Assembly (NCBI GenBank): GCA_903875445.1
Contig: CAIQWD010000090.1
Span: 31,616-95,615 of the forward strand
DNA from: an uncultured delta proteobacterium
GTDB lineage: Bacteria > Desulfobacterota > Desulfobulbia > Desulfobulbales > Desulfocapsaceae
Direction: 5' to 3'
Length of the DNA stretch: 64,000 nt
Part shown: positions 9,659 through 20,430 of the stretch, piece by piece
Position numbering within the stretch: the first letter of the stretch is position 1
Layout of the letters: each line of letters starts with the position of its first letter
Program-made: the position numbers and the translations under genes
The notes under the pieces: model-generated
The model's database searches: none
What the model was told of the DNA's origin: nothing
Seen by the model: the letters and a program-made list of their open reading frames with translations, nothing else

Positions 9659-10816
9659 ATGAAGATTCATGAATACCAGGCGAAAGAACTTTTTCGTAAG
9701 TACAAGGTGCCGACTCCCGAGGGTGGTGTAAGCAACACGGTTCAGGGGATCGAGAAGATTGCCGCAGGTCTTGGCCTGCCCGTGGCTGTCAAGGCTCAGA
9801 TTCATGCCGGAGGCAGAGGCAAGGGTGGTGGTGTTAAGCTGGCTAGAACCAATGAGGATGTTACCCAGGCCGCCAAAGCAATCCTTGGAATGACCCTGGT
9901 GACTAAACAAACGGGTCCGGAAGGGCGGGTTGTAAAGACCATCCTGGTGGAAAAAGGGGTAGCGATCAAGAAAGAGATGTACCTCTCGCTGGTTCCTGAT
10001 CGCAGTACCGCAACGGTGACAATTATTGCCAGCCAGGATGGTGGCATGGATATAGAAGAAGTTGCAGCCAAGACCCCGGAACGGATAATTAAGGTTGCGG
10101 TTAATCCGATCACCGGTATTCGCAGCTATCATGTCGGCCGGGTGATGTTTGGCCTGGAGCTTGAAAAGGAGCTGATGAAAGAGTTTTCGGCGATTCTGAA
10201 AAGCCTCTATACGCTCTTTGTCGACTATGATTGCTCCTTGGTGGAGATTAATCCGCTCATCATTACCGAAGATAACAGAATTATCGCACTCGATGCGAAG
10301 ATGGATATTGATTCGAACGCCCTGTACCGTCACCCCGATGTCCTGGCAATGCATGATCCTAATGAGGATGATCCGACCGAGGCTGAGGCCGCAAAATTTA
10401 ACCTCAATTATATAAATCTCGGCGGTAATGTCGGGAATATGGTCAATGGCGCCGGACTGGCCATGGCAACCATGGATATCATTAAACAGGCAGGGGCTGA
10501 ACCCGCCAATTTCCTTGATGTCGGCGGCGGTGCCAATGCCGAAATGGTGGAAAACGGCTTTCGCATCATCCTCAGTGATTCGAAGGTGAAAGGGATTTTG
10601 ATCAACATTTTTGGGGGGATCCTTCGCTGTGACGTTCTGGCGCAGGGTGTCGTCCAGGCGGCCAAGAAGATAAAATTGTCGGTACCGGTAGTAGTGAGAA
10701 TGGAAGGAACCAATGTTGAAGAAGGCCGAAGAATTCTCAGTGAATCCGGGTTGAAATTGATTAATGCCACTGATCTATCCGATGCCGCAAGAAAAGTTGC
10801 GGAAATTGTCGCCTAG
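9659..10816 (+). CDS. sucC: succinyl-CoA ligase, beta subunit
   Basis: MKIHEYQAKELFRKYKVPTPEGGV, AQIHAGGRGKGGGVKLA, NIFGGILRCDVLAQGV. Confidence 0.95.
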   Translation: MKIHEYQAKELFRKYKVPTPEGGVSNTVQGIEKIAAGLGLPVAVKAQIHAGGRGKGGGVKLARTNEDVTQAAKAILGMTLVTKQTGPEGRVVKTILVEKGVAIKKEMYLSLVPDRSTATVTIIASQDGGMDIEEVAAKTPERIIKVAVNPITGIRSYHVGRVMFGLELEKELMKEFSAILKSLYTLFVDYDCSLVEINPLIITEDNRIIALDAKMDIDSNALYRHPDVLAMHDPNEDDPTEAEAAKFNLNYINLGGNVGNMVNGAGLAMATMDIIKQAGAEPANFLDVGGGANAEMVENGFRIILSDSKVKGILINIFGGILRCDVLAQGVVQAAKKIKLSVPVVVRMEGTNVEEGRRILSESGLKLINATDLSDAARKVAEIVA

Positions 10817-10852
10817 GCAAACGCATTAGAAAATATACTTTGGAAGGAAAAA

Positions 10853-11728
10853 ATGAGCATTTTAATCAACTCAGAAACGCGTGTGCTTGTCCAGGGAATT
10901 ACAGGCAAAGAAGGGCAGTTCCATACCCAGCAGTGTATTGCATATGGCACCAAGGTCGTCGCTGGGGTTACCCCGGGAAAAGGCGGTCAGAAGATGGATG
11001 GGGTGCCGGTTTTCAATACCGTACAGGACGCTCGGGACAAGACCGGAGCCAATGCCTCAATGATTCTCGTCCCCCCTCCTTTTGCCGCCGATGCCATTCT
11101 CGAGGCGATAGATGCCGGAGTGGAGGTAATTGTCTGCATAACTGAAGGTGTGCCGGTGATGGATATGCTCAGGGTAAAAAATTACCTTGCTACCAAGCCG
11201 ACAATAAGGCTGATCGGCCCCAATTGTCCCGGTATAATCACACCCGGTGAATGCAAGATAGGAATTATGCCCGGAGCCATTCACACCCCCGGCGGACCGG
11301 TTGGCGTCGTGTCCCGTTCAGGAACCCTTACCTATGAAGTCGTGCACCAGTTAACCCAAGTCGGGCTCGGCCAGACGACATGTGTCGGCATTGGTGGCGA
11401 TCCGGTAAATGGTACGGGGTTCATTGACTGTCTGAAGGCTTTCAATGAAGACCCGGCAACCAAGGCGGTGGTCATGGTCGGAGAAATCGGCGGTAATGCC
11501 GAGGAGCAAGCTTCGGCATGGATAAAAGCAAATATGAAAAAACCAGTGGTTGGTTTTATCGCCGGACTCACTGCGCCTCCCGGTAGACGGATGGGACATG
11601 CCGGTGCCATTGTCAGTGGTGGGCAGGGGACTGCTTCCGCCAAAATCGAAGCCATGCAGCAATGCGGTATTTACGTCTGTAAAGATCTTGGTTCCCTGGG
11701 GCGACTGTGCAAGGAAGTTTTTACCTGA
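10853..11728 (+). CDS. sucD: succinyl-CoA ligase, alpha subunit
   Basis: [63 protein letters not shown]. Confidence 0.95.
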   Translation: MSILINSETRVLVQGITGKEGQFHTQQCIAYGTKVVAGVTPGKGGQKMDGVPVFNTVQDARDKTGANASMILVPPPFAADAILEAIDAGVEVIVCITEGVPVMDMLRVKNYLATKPTIRLIGPNCPGIITPGECKIGIMPGAIHTPGGPVGVVSRSGTLTYEVVHQLTQVGLGQTTCVGIGGDPVNGTGFIDCLKAFNEDPATKAVVMVGEIGGNAEEQASAWIKANMKKPVVGFIAGLTAPPGRRMGHAGAIVSGGQGTASAKIEAMQQCGIYVCKDLGSLGRLCKEVFT

Positions 11729-11863
11729 TCCCGATTAACGGAATTAATCTCCTTGCAGCAATTCTTGACACACCATAGGAAGAGTTGTGTGAAGAGGGAT
11801 TAAAAACCAGCCTCAGATGGTGACATGCCGGAAACACAAGGATTTTTCTTTCAAGGAGAAACT

Positions 11864-13414
11864 ATGAAGACTGATGACCAACTGGAACATCTAAGAAAAC
11901 TGAGAGATGAAGCCCGCTTGGGCGGTGGTCAAAAAAGAATCGATAAGCAGCATGAAAAAGGTCTGATGACCGCCAGGGAGCGCATTGATCTGCTTTTGGA
12001 TAAGGGTTCTTTCGAAGAATTCGATATGTTCAAGACCCATAGATGCAGGGATTTTGGCATGGATCAACAGGTCTTTTTGGGAGACGGTGTAGTTACCGGG
12101 CATGGCACGGTCGATGGTCGTATTGTCTATGTTTTTGCCCAGGATTTCACGGTACTTGGAGGTTCCCTGTCGGAAACCTTTGCCGAAAAAATCTGCAAGA
12201 TAATGGATCTCGCCATGAAAAATGGCGCTCCCGTGGTCGGCTTGAATGATTCCGGCGGGGCGCGCATTCAGGAAGGAATTGAGAGTCTTGCCGGTTATTC
12301 GGAAATTTTTCAACGCAATGTTATGGCCTCTGGGGTTGTTCCGCAGATCTCGGCGATTTTTGGCCCCTGTGCCGGTGGGGCGGTATATTCGCCGGCCCTC
12401 ACCGACTTTGTTATCATGGTCCAGAAGAAATCCTATATGTTTCTCACCGGCCCGAAGGTCGTCAAGTCGGTGACCCATGAAGATGTCAGCGAAGAAACTT
12501 TGGGCGGGGCGGCGATGCATGCCAGTCGCAGCGGGGTTGTTGATTATCCTGCTGGGTCAGGTGCCGATGCTATTGCCTATGTTCGCCGGCTGCTTTCCTT
12601 TCTGCCGCAGAATAATATGGAAAATCCTCCCCTTTTACCCTGCACCGATCCGCCCGATCGGGAGATTGTTGCACTCAACCAGATTATTCCTGAAAATCCC
12701 AATGCTGCCTACGACATGAAGGAAGTTATCCTGCAAACAGTAGATAACAATGATTTTTTTGAGGTTAAGGAAAACTTCGCACCGAATCTTTTAGTCGGGT
12801 TTGCCAGGTATAACGGGATGAGTGTCGGGATAGTTGCCAACCAACCGGCCCATCTCTCCGGCGTTCTTGATATCGACTCCTCAATAAAGGGCGCTCGTTT
12901 TGTCAGGTTCTGCGATTGTTTCAATATTCCGGTTGTTACCTTTGTCGATGTTCCGGGCTTTTTGCCGGGAACGGCTCAAGAATTTGGCGGAGTTATCCGT
13001 AACGGTGCCAAAATTCTCTATGCCTTTGCCGAGGCGACTATCCCTAAGGTAACTGTTATCACGAGAAAGGCGTATGGCGGAGCTTATTGCGTTATGTCTT
13101 CCAAGCATTTGCGCGGCGATATTAACTACGCCTGGCCCACAGCCGAAATTGCGGTAATGGGAGCAAGGGGCGCTGCTGGAGTATTGTATGGCAAGGATGC
13201 CCAAAAAGCCCCGGATCCAAGGGCATTTTTGGCAGAAAAGGAGAAGGAGTACCAGGATGCTGTTGCCAATCCCTACGTCGCTGCCCAACGCGGTTATATC
13301 GATGATATAATCGAGCCGTCGAAAACCCGGGCACGAATCATCAAGTCGCTGGGCCTTCTCCAGAATAAGCGAGATACAAATCCGATGAAAAAGCATGGCA
13401 ATATACCACTATAA
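11864..13414 (+). CDS. acyl-CoA (propionyl/methylmalonyl-CoA) carboxylase/carboxyltransferase beta (12S-type) subunit
   Basis: [56 protein letters not shown] 11864 with AAGGAG. Confidence 0.92.
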   Translation: MKTDDQLEHLRKLRDEARLGGGQKRIDKQHEKGLMTARERIDLLLDKGSFEEFDMFKTHRCRDFGMDQQVFLGDGVVTGHGTVDGRIVYVFAQDFTVLGGSLSETFAEKICKIMDLAMKNGAPVVGLNDSGGARIQEGIESLAGYSEIFQRNVMASGVVPQISAIFGPCAGGAVYSPALTDFVIMVQKKSYMFLTGPKVVKSVTHEDVSEETLGGAAMHASRSGVVDYPAGSGADAIAYVRRLLSFLPQNNMENPPLLPCTDPPDREIVALNQIIPENPNAAYDMKEVILQTVDNNDFFEVKENFAPNLLVGFARYNGMSVGIVANQPAHLSGVLDIDSSIKGARFVRFCDCFNIPVVTFVDVPGFLPGTAQEFGGVIRNGAKILYAFAEATIPKVTVITRKAYGGAYCVMSSKHLRGDINYAWPTAEIAVMGARGAAGVLYGKDAQKAPDPRAFLAEKEKEYQDAVANPYVAAQRGYIDDIIEPSKTRARIIKSLGLLQNKRDTNPMKKHGNIPL

Positions 13415-13452
13415 CAGTCGCAAACAAGCCTGAGTATCATTAGGAGATCCAC

Positions 13453-13737
13453 ATGACAGTGAAGATTTTTATTAGACGCAAGGTGCAGGTTAATAATTCT
13501 GCAGAACTGACCCTTCTCCTCAAAAAATTGCGGGCTCTCGCTCTAGGACAACCCGGCTATCTTTCAGGAGAGACCTTCAATAGGATAGATAAAAAGGACG
13601 AATGCATGGTGATTGGTACCTGGCGTTCGGTGGAAGACTGGAACAACTGGGTGAACAATCCGAAACGCATCGAAGTTCAGGCGGAGATAGACAGACTCCT
13701 TGGCGAGGAAACAGAATACGCCATGTACAGCGTCTAA
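13453..13737 (+). CDS. antibiotic biosynthesis monooxygenase (ABM)-like domain protein
   Basis: 94 aa; IFIRRKVQVNNSAELTLLLKKLRALALGQPGYLSGETF...WRSVEDWNNWVNNPKR. Confidence 0.7.
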   Translation: MTVKIFIRRKVQVNNSAELTLLLKKLRALALGQPGYLSGETFNRIDKKDECMVIGTWRSVEDWNNWVNNPKRIEVQAEIDRLLGEETEYAMYSV

Positions 13738-13826
13738 GATTGAGGTGTTCAAGACAAACAGTCGGGATTTTCATGCCGCCCATGGTACTGCTTTTTGCGT
13801 ATCGGGTAGTGGAGGTAATAAAAATT

Positions 13827-14045
13827 ATGGGTGATGTGATGGCAGGTCAAAGAAAGAAAATGGCTGCCGCCCTGGCGGCCGTCAGTCTCTATCTGCAACA
13901 GGAGGAGGCTATGGCAACCCAAGAGCAGCATGCACTTCCGAAGACACCGCAGAGTTTTGAGTTCAGCCAGTGGGGACAGAGTGGGCGGCAGGAAATGATG
14001 GCCATGCGGAAATTAATTCAGCTGAGAGCGTTTACGCGCTTTTAA
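13827..14045 (+). CDS. small OadG/methylmalonyl-CoA decarboxylase delta-like protein lacking a membrane anchor
   Basis: 72 aa from ATG 13827 (GGAGG upstream); MAAALAAVSLYLQQEE followed by QWGQSGRQEMM resembles the C-terminal half of OadG-type subunits; alternative ATG at 13773. Confidence 0.55.
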   Translation: MGDVMAGQRKKMAAALAAVSLYLQQEEAMATQEQHALPKTPQSFEFSQWGQSGRQEMMAMRKLIQLRAFTRF

Positions 14046-14087
14046 TAGCATCAATAGCTAATGATGAGGAAAGAGGAGACACATATA

Positions 14088-16055
14088 ATGAGCGATCAAG
14101 TGAAGATGACCCCGTTGAACTATTCCGCAGATCGGCCTAAGGCAAAGAATCCTGTGAAGATCATGGATCTGTCGTTGCGTGACGGCCATCAGTCCCTTTT
14201 CGCTACCCGTGGGCGTACGGAGGATATGATCCCGGTAGCCGAGTTGATGGACGAGGTTGGGTTCTGGGCAATCGAAACCTGGGGTGGCGCTACCTTCGAT
14301 ACCATGCACCGTTTTCTCAACGAGGATCCTTGGGAGCGTTTGCGCACCTTGAAACGCTATATCAAAAAAACCCCTTTCTCCATGCTGCTGCGGGCGCAGA
14401 ACCTTGTCGGTTATCGGAACTATGCCGACGACCTGGCCTTTGCTTTTGTTGAGCGAGCAGCGGAAAACGGTATGGATATCTTCAGGACCTTTGATGCCTT
14501 AAACGATTATCGCAACTTTGAGACGGTGGTCAAACAGATTAAAAAAAGCGGCAAACATTTTCAAGGCTGCATCTGTTACACCCTCACCGAACCACGTCTT
14601 GGTGGGGAAGTTTACAATCTCGAGTATTATACGGATAGGGCAAAAACCCTGGAATCGATGGGGGCCGATTCCGTGTGTGTCAAGGATATGGCCGGGTTGC
14701 TGGCTCCCTACGATGCCTATCCACTCATCAAGGCCCTGAAAAAGGCGGTGAAGATACCCATTCACCTGCACAGCCATTTTACCTCCGGCATGTCGCCGAT
14801 GACCCACCTCAAGGCCATCGAGGCGGGCGTCGATATTATCGATACCTGCATGACTCCCTACGCTTACAGAACCTCCCATGCGGCTGTTGAGCCGTTGGTT
14901 ATGGCCCTTTTGGGGACAAATCGCGATACCGGCTTTGATATTAAGAAACTTGCCGAAATTAATGATATTTTCGAGAAACAGGTGATGCCGAAATACAAGC
15001 ACCTGCTCGATGACTCGAAGGTTTCCATTATCGATATCAATGTACTGCTGCATCAGACCCCGGGCGGCATGTTGTCGAACCTGGTCAATCAATTGCGGGA
15101 GATGGACGCCCTCGATAAGATTGATGAGGTGTACAAAGAACTGCCAAGGGTGCGCAAAGACCTCGGTCAGATCCCCCTTGTTACCCCGACAAGCCAGATC
15201 GTCGGAGTGCAGACCGTCAACAATGTCCTGCATGACACTCCCGGTGAACGATACAAGATGATTACCGGTCAGGTGAAAGATCTCTGTTTCGGATTGTATG
15301 GCAAGACGGCTGTGCCTATTAATGCGGAATTGCAAGCAAAGGCTCTGAAAGGCTATCCCCGTGGAGAAAAACCGATCACCTGCCGTCCAGCCGAGGTTCT
15401 AGAACCGGAACTGGCCAAGGCGAAAGCCGAGATCGGTGATTTGGCAGCAGATATGGATGACCTCATTTTGTATGCCCAGTTCCCGGTCACCGGTAAGAAA
15501 TTCCTTGAATGGAAGTATGGTAAAGCCGAGGTGCCCGCCAGTGTGCTGCCGATTACTATTGAAGATGTGAAGAAAAAAGATGAACTTGTGAAAAAGGCTT
15601 TGGCCGGTAAACTCGTTGAGGTGAAGCAGGTCGAAAAACCACTGAAGACTCAATCGGTCAGAACCTTTAACGTTTTCATCGATGATGAATTCTATGCGGT
15701 CGAGGTTGATCCCGTAGGAAACACCCATCTTGTGTCTCCTCCCCAGCCAGCTGTCGCCGCCCCTGCCGCGGCCCCGGTCGCCGCTGCCCCATTGAAGGCC
15801 CCGGCTCCCGCCCCGGCCCCGGAACCGGCACATCTAGGGGAGGGAACGGTTCTTCTGGCGCCTATGCCTGGAATGATCGTTAAATATATGGTAAAAGCTG
15901 GAGATCAGGTAAAACAAGGCGACCCCATTGTTATCCTTGAAGCCATGAAGATGGAAAATGCCCTTACCGCACCCTGTGCGGGGAAGGTTCAGGGTATCAA
16001 ATTTTCCAGTGGTGACACTGTGGCAAAAGGTGCCGTTCTCTGTGTGATCGATTAA
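14088..16055 (+). CDS. transcarboxylase 5S / oxaloacetate decarboxylase alpha-type subunit fused to biotinyl carrier domain
   Basis: MDLSLRDGHQSLFATRGRTEDM..., WGGATFDTMHRFLNEDPWERL, C-terminal Ala/Pro linker and EAMKMENAL biotinylation motif. Confidence 0.92.
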   Translation: MSDQVKMTPLNYSADRPKAKNPVKIMDLSLRDGHQSLFATRGRTEDMIPVAELMDEVGFWAIETWGGATFDTMHRFLNEDPWERLRTLKRYIKKTPFSMLLRAQNLVGYRNYADDLAFAFVERAAENGMDIFRTFDALNDYRNFETVVKQIKKSGKHFQGCICYTLTEPRLGGEVYNLEYYTDRAKTLESMGADSVCVKDMAGLLAPYDAYPLIKALKKAVKIPIHLHSHFTSGMSPMTHLKAIEAGVDIIDTCMTPYAYRTSHAAVEPLVMALLGTNRDTGFDIKKLAEINDIFEKQVMPKYKHLLDDSKVSIIDINVLLHQTPGGMLSNLVNQLREMDALDKIDEVYKELPRVRKDLGQIPLVTPTSQIVGVQTVNNVLHDTPGERYKMITGQVKDLCFGLYGKTAVPINAELQAKALKGYPRGEKPITCRPAEVLEPELAKAKAEIGDLAADMDDLILYAQFPVTGKKFLEWKYGKAEVPASVLPITIEDVKKKDELVKKALAGKLVEVKQVEKPLKTQSVRTFNVFIDDEFYAVEVDPVGNTHLVSPPQPAVAAPAAAPVAAAPLKAPAPAPAPEPAHLGEGTVLLAPMPGMIVKYMVKAGDQVKQGDPIVILEAMKMENALTAPCAGKVQGIKFSSGDTVAKGAVLCVID

Positions 16056-16059
16056 CCTT

Positions 16060-16092
16060 GATGGGGCACGGGACTAAATCTTGTGCCCCATC
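16060..16092 (+). terminator. hairpin after biotin-dependent carboxyltransferase gene
   Basis: GATGGGGCAC...GTGCCCCATC inverted repeat; weak T tract. Confidence 0.5.
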
Positions 16093-16115
16093 AGTCTTTC
16101 GTTTTTGGGGTGTTT

Positions 16116-16625
16116 ATGATAATAAAAGAGCTGAATGGACATACCCCGAAGTTCGGTAAGGATTGTTTTTTGGCCGAGAATGCCGTCATCGTTGGTGATG
16201 TGGTGATGGGTGATCAGTGCAGTATCTGGTACAATGCCGTGATTCGTGGCGATGTTCACTATATTCGCATGGGTAACAAGGTGAACATACAGGATGGCGC
16301 CGTAGTTCACTGTACCTATCAGAAATCGCCGACCACTATCGGCAATAACGTCTCGGTTGGCCACAATGCCATCGTGCACGGCTGCACTATTCAGGATAAT
16401 GTGCTGGTGGGAATGGGGGCGATTGTCATGGATGATTGTGTCGTCGAAAGCAATTCAATTGTAGCTGCCGGTGCCGTGGTCACCCAAGGTACACGTGTAG
16501 AGGCGGGGACGATCTATGCCGGTGTACCGGCCAGGAAGGTGAAAGATATCAGCCGCGAGCTGATCTCCGGTGAAATTGAAAGGATAGCCAACAACTATAT
16601 CAAATACGCCGGCTGGTACAAATAG
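16116..16625 (+). CDS. gamma carbonic anhydrase family protein (left-handed beta-helix hexapeptide repeats)
   Basis: FLAENAVIVGDVVMGDQCSIWYNAVIRGDVHYIRMGNKVNIQDGAVVH. Confidence 0.9.
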   Translation: MIIKELNGHTPKFGKDCFLAENAVIVGDVVMGDQCSIWYNAVIRGDVHYIRMGNKVNIQDGAVVHCTYQKSPTTIGNNVSVGHNAIVHGCTIQDNVLVGMGAIVMDDCVVESNSIVAAGAVVTQGTRVEAGTIYAGVPARKVKDISRELISGEIERIANNYIKYAGWYK

Positions 16626-16654
16626 CAGCTTTGCAGTCAGCCCTGCAACCGTTT

Positions 16655-17644
16655 TTATTTATCGACCTGCTTATATAAAAAGGCAAGCAGTGCGTCGGCT
16701 GCCGCAGTCGGCGATGTCTTTTTTTCTTCCACGTTCTTTCGTAACGCCGCCAAGGTCTGGCGCACATGCGGGGTATTGTAGAACCACTGACGCAATCCCT
16801 CGTCAAGGAGAAAGGCCATCCAGTCGAGGGCCTGGGTTTTTCTCTTTTCCTCCATCTCGCCGCTTACGGTCAGTTTGTCCCGATGTTCCAGAATAGTTTT
16901 CCAGATTGTATTGATACCTTTGCCCTCGATAGCGCTGCAGGTAAGCACCGGGGGGCTCCAATTCGGGCTGTTGGGCATGAGCATGTGCAAGGCGGTCTGA
17001 TATTCCTTCCTGGCTATCTCTGCCCGTAACAGGTTGTCGCCATCGGCCTTATTGATGACAATGGCGTCAGCTACTTCCAGAACCCCTTTTTTTATTCCTT
17101 GCAGTTCGTCTCCCGCCCCGGCAATCATCAGTACCAGGAAAAAATCGACCATGGAGGCGACGGTGGTCTCAGATTGACCGACGCCAACCGTTTCTATTAT
17201 CACCACATCATATCCTGCCGCTTCGCAGGCGAGCATGGTCTCGCGGGTTTTTCTGCCGACGCCGCCGAGGGTTCCACTCGATGGCGATGGGCGGATAAAG
17301 GCGTTCGGATCGACCGCCAGTTGTTCCATGCGAGTCTTGTCGCCGAGGATACTGCCGCCGCTACGGCTGCTGCTAGGGTCAATGGCAAGGACGGCGACGC
17401 GGTGGCCGAGTTTGGTGAGCATCGTCCCGAAACTTTCGATATAGGTGCTTTTCCCCGCACCCGGAACGCCGGTTATACCAATACGGGTGCCACGACCGGT
17501 AAAAGGCAGGAGCTTATCGACAATAATTCTGGCCAGTTCCTGATGGGCCGGGAGTGTGCTTTCGATGAGGGTGATGGTTCTGGCAAGTGTCAGGCGATCA
17601 CGATTGAGAACGCCTGACACATAATGTTGGGGATCGTTTACCAT
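16655..17644 (-). CDS. meaB: methylmalonyl-CoA mutase-associated GTPase MeaB
   Basis: GITGVPGAGKSTYIESFG, VLAIDPSSSRSGGSILGDKTRM, ETVGVGQSE, NKADGDN. Confidence 0.92.
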   Translation of the reverse strand: MVNDPQHYVSGVLNRDRLTLARTITLIESTLPAHQELARIIVDKLLPFTGRGTRIGITGVPGAGKSTYIESFGTMLTKLGHRVAVLAIDPSSSRSGGSILGDKTRMEQLAVDPNAFIRPSPSSGTLGGVGRKTRETMLACEAAGYDVVIIETVGVGQSETTVASMVDFFLVLMIAGAGDELQGIKKGVLEVADAIVINKADGDNLLRAEIARKEYQTALHMLMPNSPNWSPPVLTCSAIEGKGINTIWKTILEHRDKLTVSGEMEEKRKTQALDWMAFLLDEGLRQWFYNTPHVRQTLAALRKNVEEKKTSPTAAADALLAFLYKQVDK

Positions 17645-17753
17645 TGAACAAGAGGTGTTTGCTGGGCCCATTGGCTCAGATTGCTGAAAACCGGCGGGGC
17701 AGACTTGGCGGGGCAGGGGAGGCCCGCCAAGTCTGCAGCCGGAAGATGACATA

Positions 17754-19895
17754 CTATTTGAGATATTTTTCTTCCAGCAAAGTAAGAGTTTTGTCGGCAG
17801 ATTCGGGGATCGGTGTGCCCGGCCCAAAAACCGCTTTAACTCCGGCTTGGTAGAGGAAGTCATAATCCCCAGGGGGGATAACTCCGCCGGCTACGACGAG
17901 AATTTCACCGCCGCCGATTTTTTTCAGCTCTTCAATGAGGGCCGGGATGAGTGATTTGTGCCCGGCCGCAAGACTTGAGGCGCCAACGACGTGGACGTCG
18001 TTTTCAATGGCCATTTTTGCAGCCTCTTCAGGGGTCTGGAACATCGGGCTGATGTCAACATCGAAACCGAGGTCGGCATAGGCGCTGGCAACAACCTTGA
18101 ACCCCCGATCATGGCCGTCCTGACCCATTTTGGTTACCAAGAGGCGTGGGCGTCGCCCCTGTTTTTCAAGGAACGTATTGGTTCGCTGTTTGATTGCGGC
18201 GATGACCTTGTTGTCGCCCGTGTATTCCGACGAATAGGCACCGGAGATGCAGCGGGTAGTGGCGACAAAGCGGCCAAATACCGCTTCGATGGCATTGGAA
18301 ATTTCACCTACCGTGGCCCTTGATCGAACCGCCGGGAGTGCGGCTTCCAGGATGTTTCCGCCGTTTTTCGCGGCATTGGTAAGATCCGTCAGCGCTCTTT
18401 CGACAGCAGCCTTGTCGCGGCTGGCTTTTATTTCCTTGATGCGGGCAATCTGTTCATCGCGAACCGAAGCCGGTACCTCGCGCACCTCGAAATCGATTTT
18501 TTCGTTGGCCAGTTTGTATTTGTTGACCCCGACTATGACATCCAAGCCCTGGTCGATGCGGGCCTGCTTTCTGGCAGCGGATTCCTCGATACGCAGCTTT
18601 GGCATGCCGCTTTCGATGGCCTTGGCCATTCCGCCCAGTTCTTCAATCTCGTTAATTATTTTCTGAGATTCGTTGATGATGCTGTTGGTCAATGATTCGA
18701 GATAGTAGGAACCGCCCAAGGGGTCGATGACATGACAGATCTGCGATTCTTCCTGGATGATTATCTGGGTATTGCGGGCAATGCGGGCGGAAAAATCGGT
18801 CGGCAAGCCAATGGCCTCATCGAAAGAATTGGTATGCAGGGACTGGGTTCCGCCAAGTGCCGCCGTCATGGCCTCAAGGGTTGTGCGAATGACGTTGTTG
18901 TACGGATCCTGCTCGGTGAGACTCCACCCCGAGGTTTGGCAATGGGTGCGGAGCATGGAGGATTTGGCGTTTTTCGGGTTAAACTGGCTCATCAGCCGGT
19001 ACCAGAGGAATCTGGCGGCACGCAGCATGGCGATATCCATAAAGAAATTCATGCCGATGCCGAAAAAGAAAGAGAGCCGCGGGGCGAAGGTATCGACATC
19101 CATGCCGCTCTTCAATGCCGCCTTTACGTATTCGACGCCATCGGCCAAGGTAAAGGCAGTCTGCAGAACGCTATTGGCACCCGCTTCCATCATGTGGTAA
19201 CCGCTGATACTGATGGTATTGTATTTGGGCATCTCCTTGGAACAGTAGGCCATGATATCGGAGATGATGCGCATTGATGGGGTGGGCGGGTAGATGTAGG
19301 TGTTTCTGGTAAGGTACTCTTTGAGAATGTCATTCTGGATAGTACCTTCCAGTTTGTCGTGGGCAACACCCTGTTCTTCAGCGGCGACAATGTATCCTGC
19401 AAGAATCGGAATAACGGCGCCGTTCATGGTCATCGAGACTGACATCTGATCAAGAGGGATACCGTTGAAAAGGATTTTCATATCCTCAACGGAATCTATG
19501 GCCACACCCGCCTTGCCGATATCGCCGGCAACCCGCGGATGATCGGAATCATAACCTCGATGGGTAGCCAGGTCGAAGGCGACCGACAGGCCTTTTTGGC
19601 CGGCGGCCAGGGCCTTGTGATAAAAGGCATTCGATTCCTTGGCGGTTGAAAAACCGGCATATTGGCGAATGGTCCACGGTCGACCGGTATACATAGTGGC
19701 CATGGGCCCCCGGACATAAGGAGCCATGCCGGGGAGAGTGTTGACCGACTCCATTCCTTCCAGGTCTTCGGCGGTATAGAGAGGTTTGACTTTAATACCT
19801 TCCGGGGTCATCCATGAAAGTGTTTCGACGGATTTACCCTTCATCTGTTTTTCAGCTATCTCTGTCCATTTCGGCAGTTTTGGATGGTGTGCCAT
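17754..19895 (-). CDS. methylmalonyl-CoA mutase (catalytic and B12-binding domains in one chain)
   Basis: [29 protein letters not shown]-terminal [11 protein letters not shown]...[11 protein letters not shown] cobalamin-binding DxHxxG. Confidence 0.95.
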   Translation of the reverse strand: MAHHPKLPKWTEIAEKQMKGKSVETLSWMTPEGIKVKPLYTAEDLEGMESVNTLPGMAPYVRGPMATMYTGRPWTIRQYAGFSTAKESNAFYHKALAAGQKGLSVAFDLATHRGYDSDHPRVAGDIGKAGVAIDSVEDMKILFNGIPLDQMSVSMTMNGAVIPILAGYIVAAEEQGVAHDKLEGTIQNDILKEYLTRNTYIYPPTPSMRIISDIMAYCSKEMPKYNTISISGYHMMEAGANSVLQTAFTLADGVEYVKAALKSGMDVDTFAPRLSFFFGIGMNFFMDIAMLRAARFLWYRLMSQFNPKNAKSSMLRTHCQTSGWSLTEQDPYNNVIRTTLEAMTAALGGTQSLHTNSFDEAIGLPTDFSARIARNTQIIIQEESQICHVIDPLGGSYYLESLTNSIINESQKIINEIEELGGMAKAIESGMPKLRIEESAARKQARIDQGLDVIVGVNKYKLANEKIDFEVREVPASVRDEQIARIKEIKASRDKAAVERALTDLTNAAKNGGNILEAALPAVRSRATVGEISNAIEAVFGRFVATTRCISGAYSSEYTGDNKVIAAIKQRTNTFLEKQGRRPRLLVTKMGQDGHDRGFKVVASAYADLGFDVDISPMFQTPEEAAKMAIENDVHVVGASSLAAGHKSLIPALIEELKKIGGGEILVVAGGVIPPGDYDFLYQAGVKAVFGPGTPIPESADKTLTLLEEKYLK

Positions 19896-19956
19896 GGTGT
19901 AACTCCTAGTTAACGGTGTTCAAGCCCAAGAAGGGCGGATAGTGGGGGAGAGGGAA

Positions 19957-20358
19957 TCAACGCTCACAAAGTTCAACAAGCACACCTCCGGTGGCTTTGG
20001 GGTGCAGGAAGGCAATCTTTGCCCCACCCGCACCGATTCGCGGTTGCTGGTCGATAAGCTGGATGCCTTTTTCCTTCAGTTCCTGCAGGGCCGCTTCGAT
20101 ATTGGCGACGCGAAATGCCACATGCTGGAAGCCGGTCCCCTTTTTTTCAATGAATTTAGCAACCGGACCGTCCGGGGAGGTTGATTCAAGAAGCTCCACC
20201 TCACTTTCTCCGATCGGGAAAAATGCCGTTGTAACTTTCTGGGTTTCCACTGTTTCCGCGCCCTCGAATTTAAGACCGAGAACATCGGACCAGAAGTTTT
20301 TTCCATCTTCAATGCTGTTGACAGCTATTCCCAGGTGGTCAATCTTAAGTATCTCCAT
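19957..20358 (-). CDS. mce: methylmalonyl-CoA epimerase
   Basis: IDHLGIAVNSIEDGKNFWSDVLGL...IEKKGTGFQHVAFRVANI...IAFLHPKATGGVLVELCE glyoxalase fold. Confidence 0.92.
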   Translation of the reverse strand: MEILKIDHLGIAVNSIEDGKNFWSDVLGLKFEGAETVETQKVTTAFFPIGESEVELLESTSPDGPVAKFIEKKGTGFQHVAFRVANIEAALQELKEKGIQLIDQQPRIGAGGAKIAFLHPKATGGVLVELCER

Positions 20359-20430
20359 GGTATGCCTCCAATGAGTCAAAGTTGTTGCCCGCAGGGCGTT
20401 ATTGAGCGGTTTTATCGGTTTTATCGAAAG

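Noticed and set aside
9464-10354. 296-aa ORF on - strand
   Set aside because: Antisense to prpE end and sucC, spans the prpE terminator; shadow ORF.
13602-13826. N-terminal extension of the OadG-like ORF
   Set aside because: Overlaps the ABM gene in another frame; Arg/Gly-rich out-of-frame translation, so start at 13827 (or 13773) preferred.
19895-19920. GTAACTCCTAGTTAA upstream of methylmalonyl-CoA mutase as an additional TetR operator
   Set aside because: Half-site spacing is 5 rather than 3 and it coincides with the ribosome-binding site AGGAG; probably chance.
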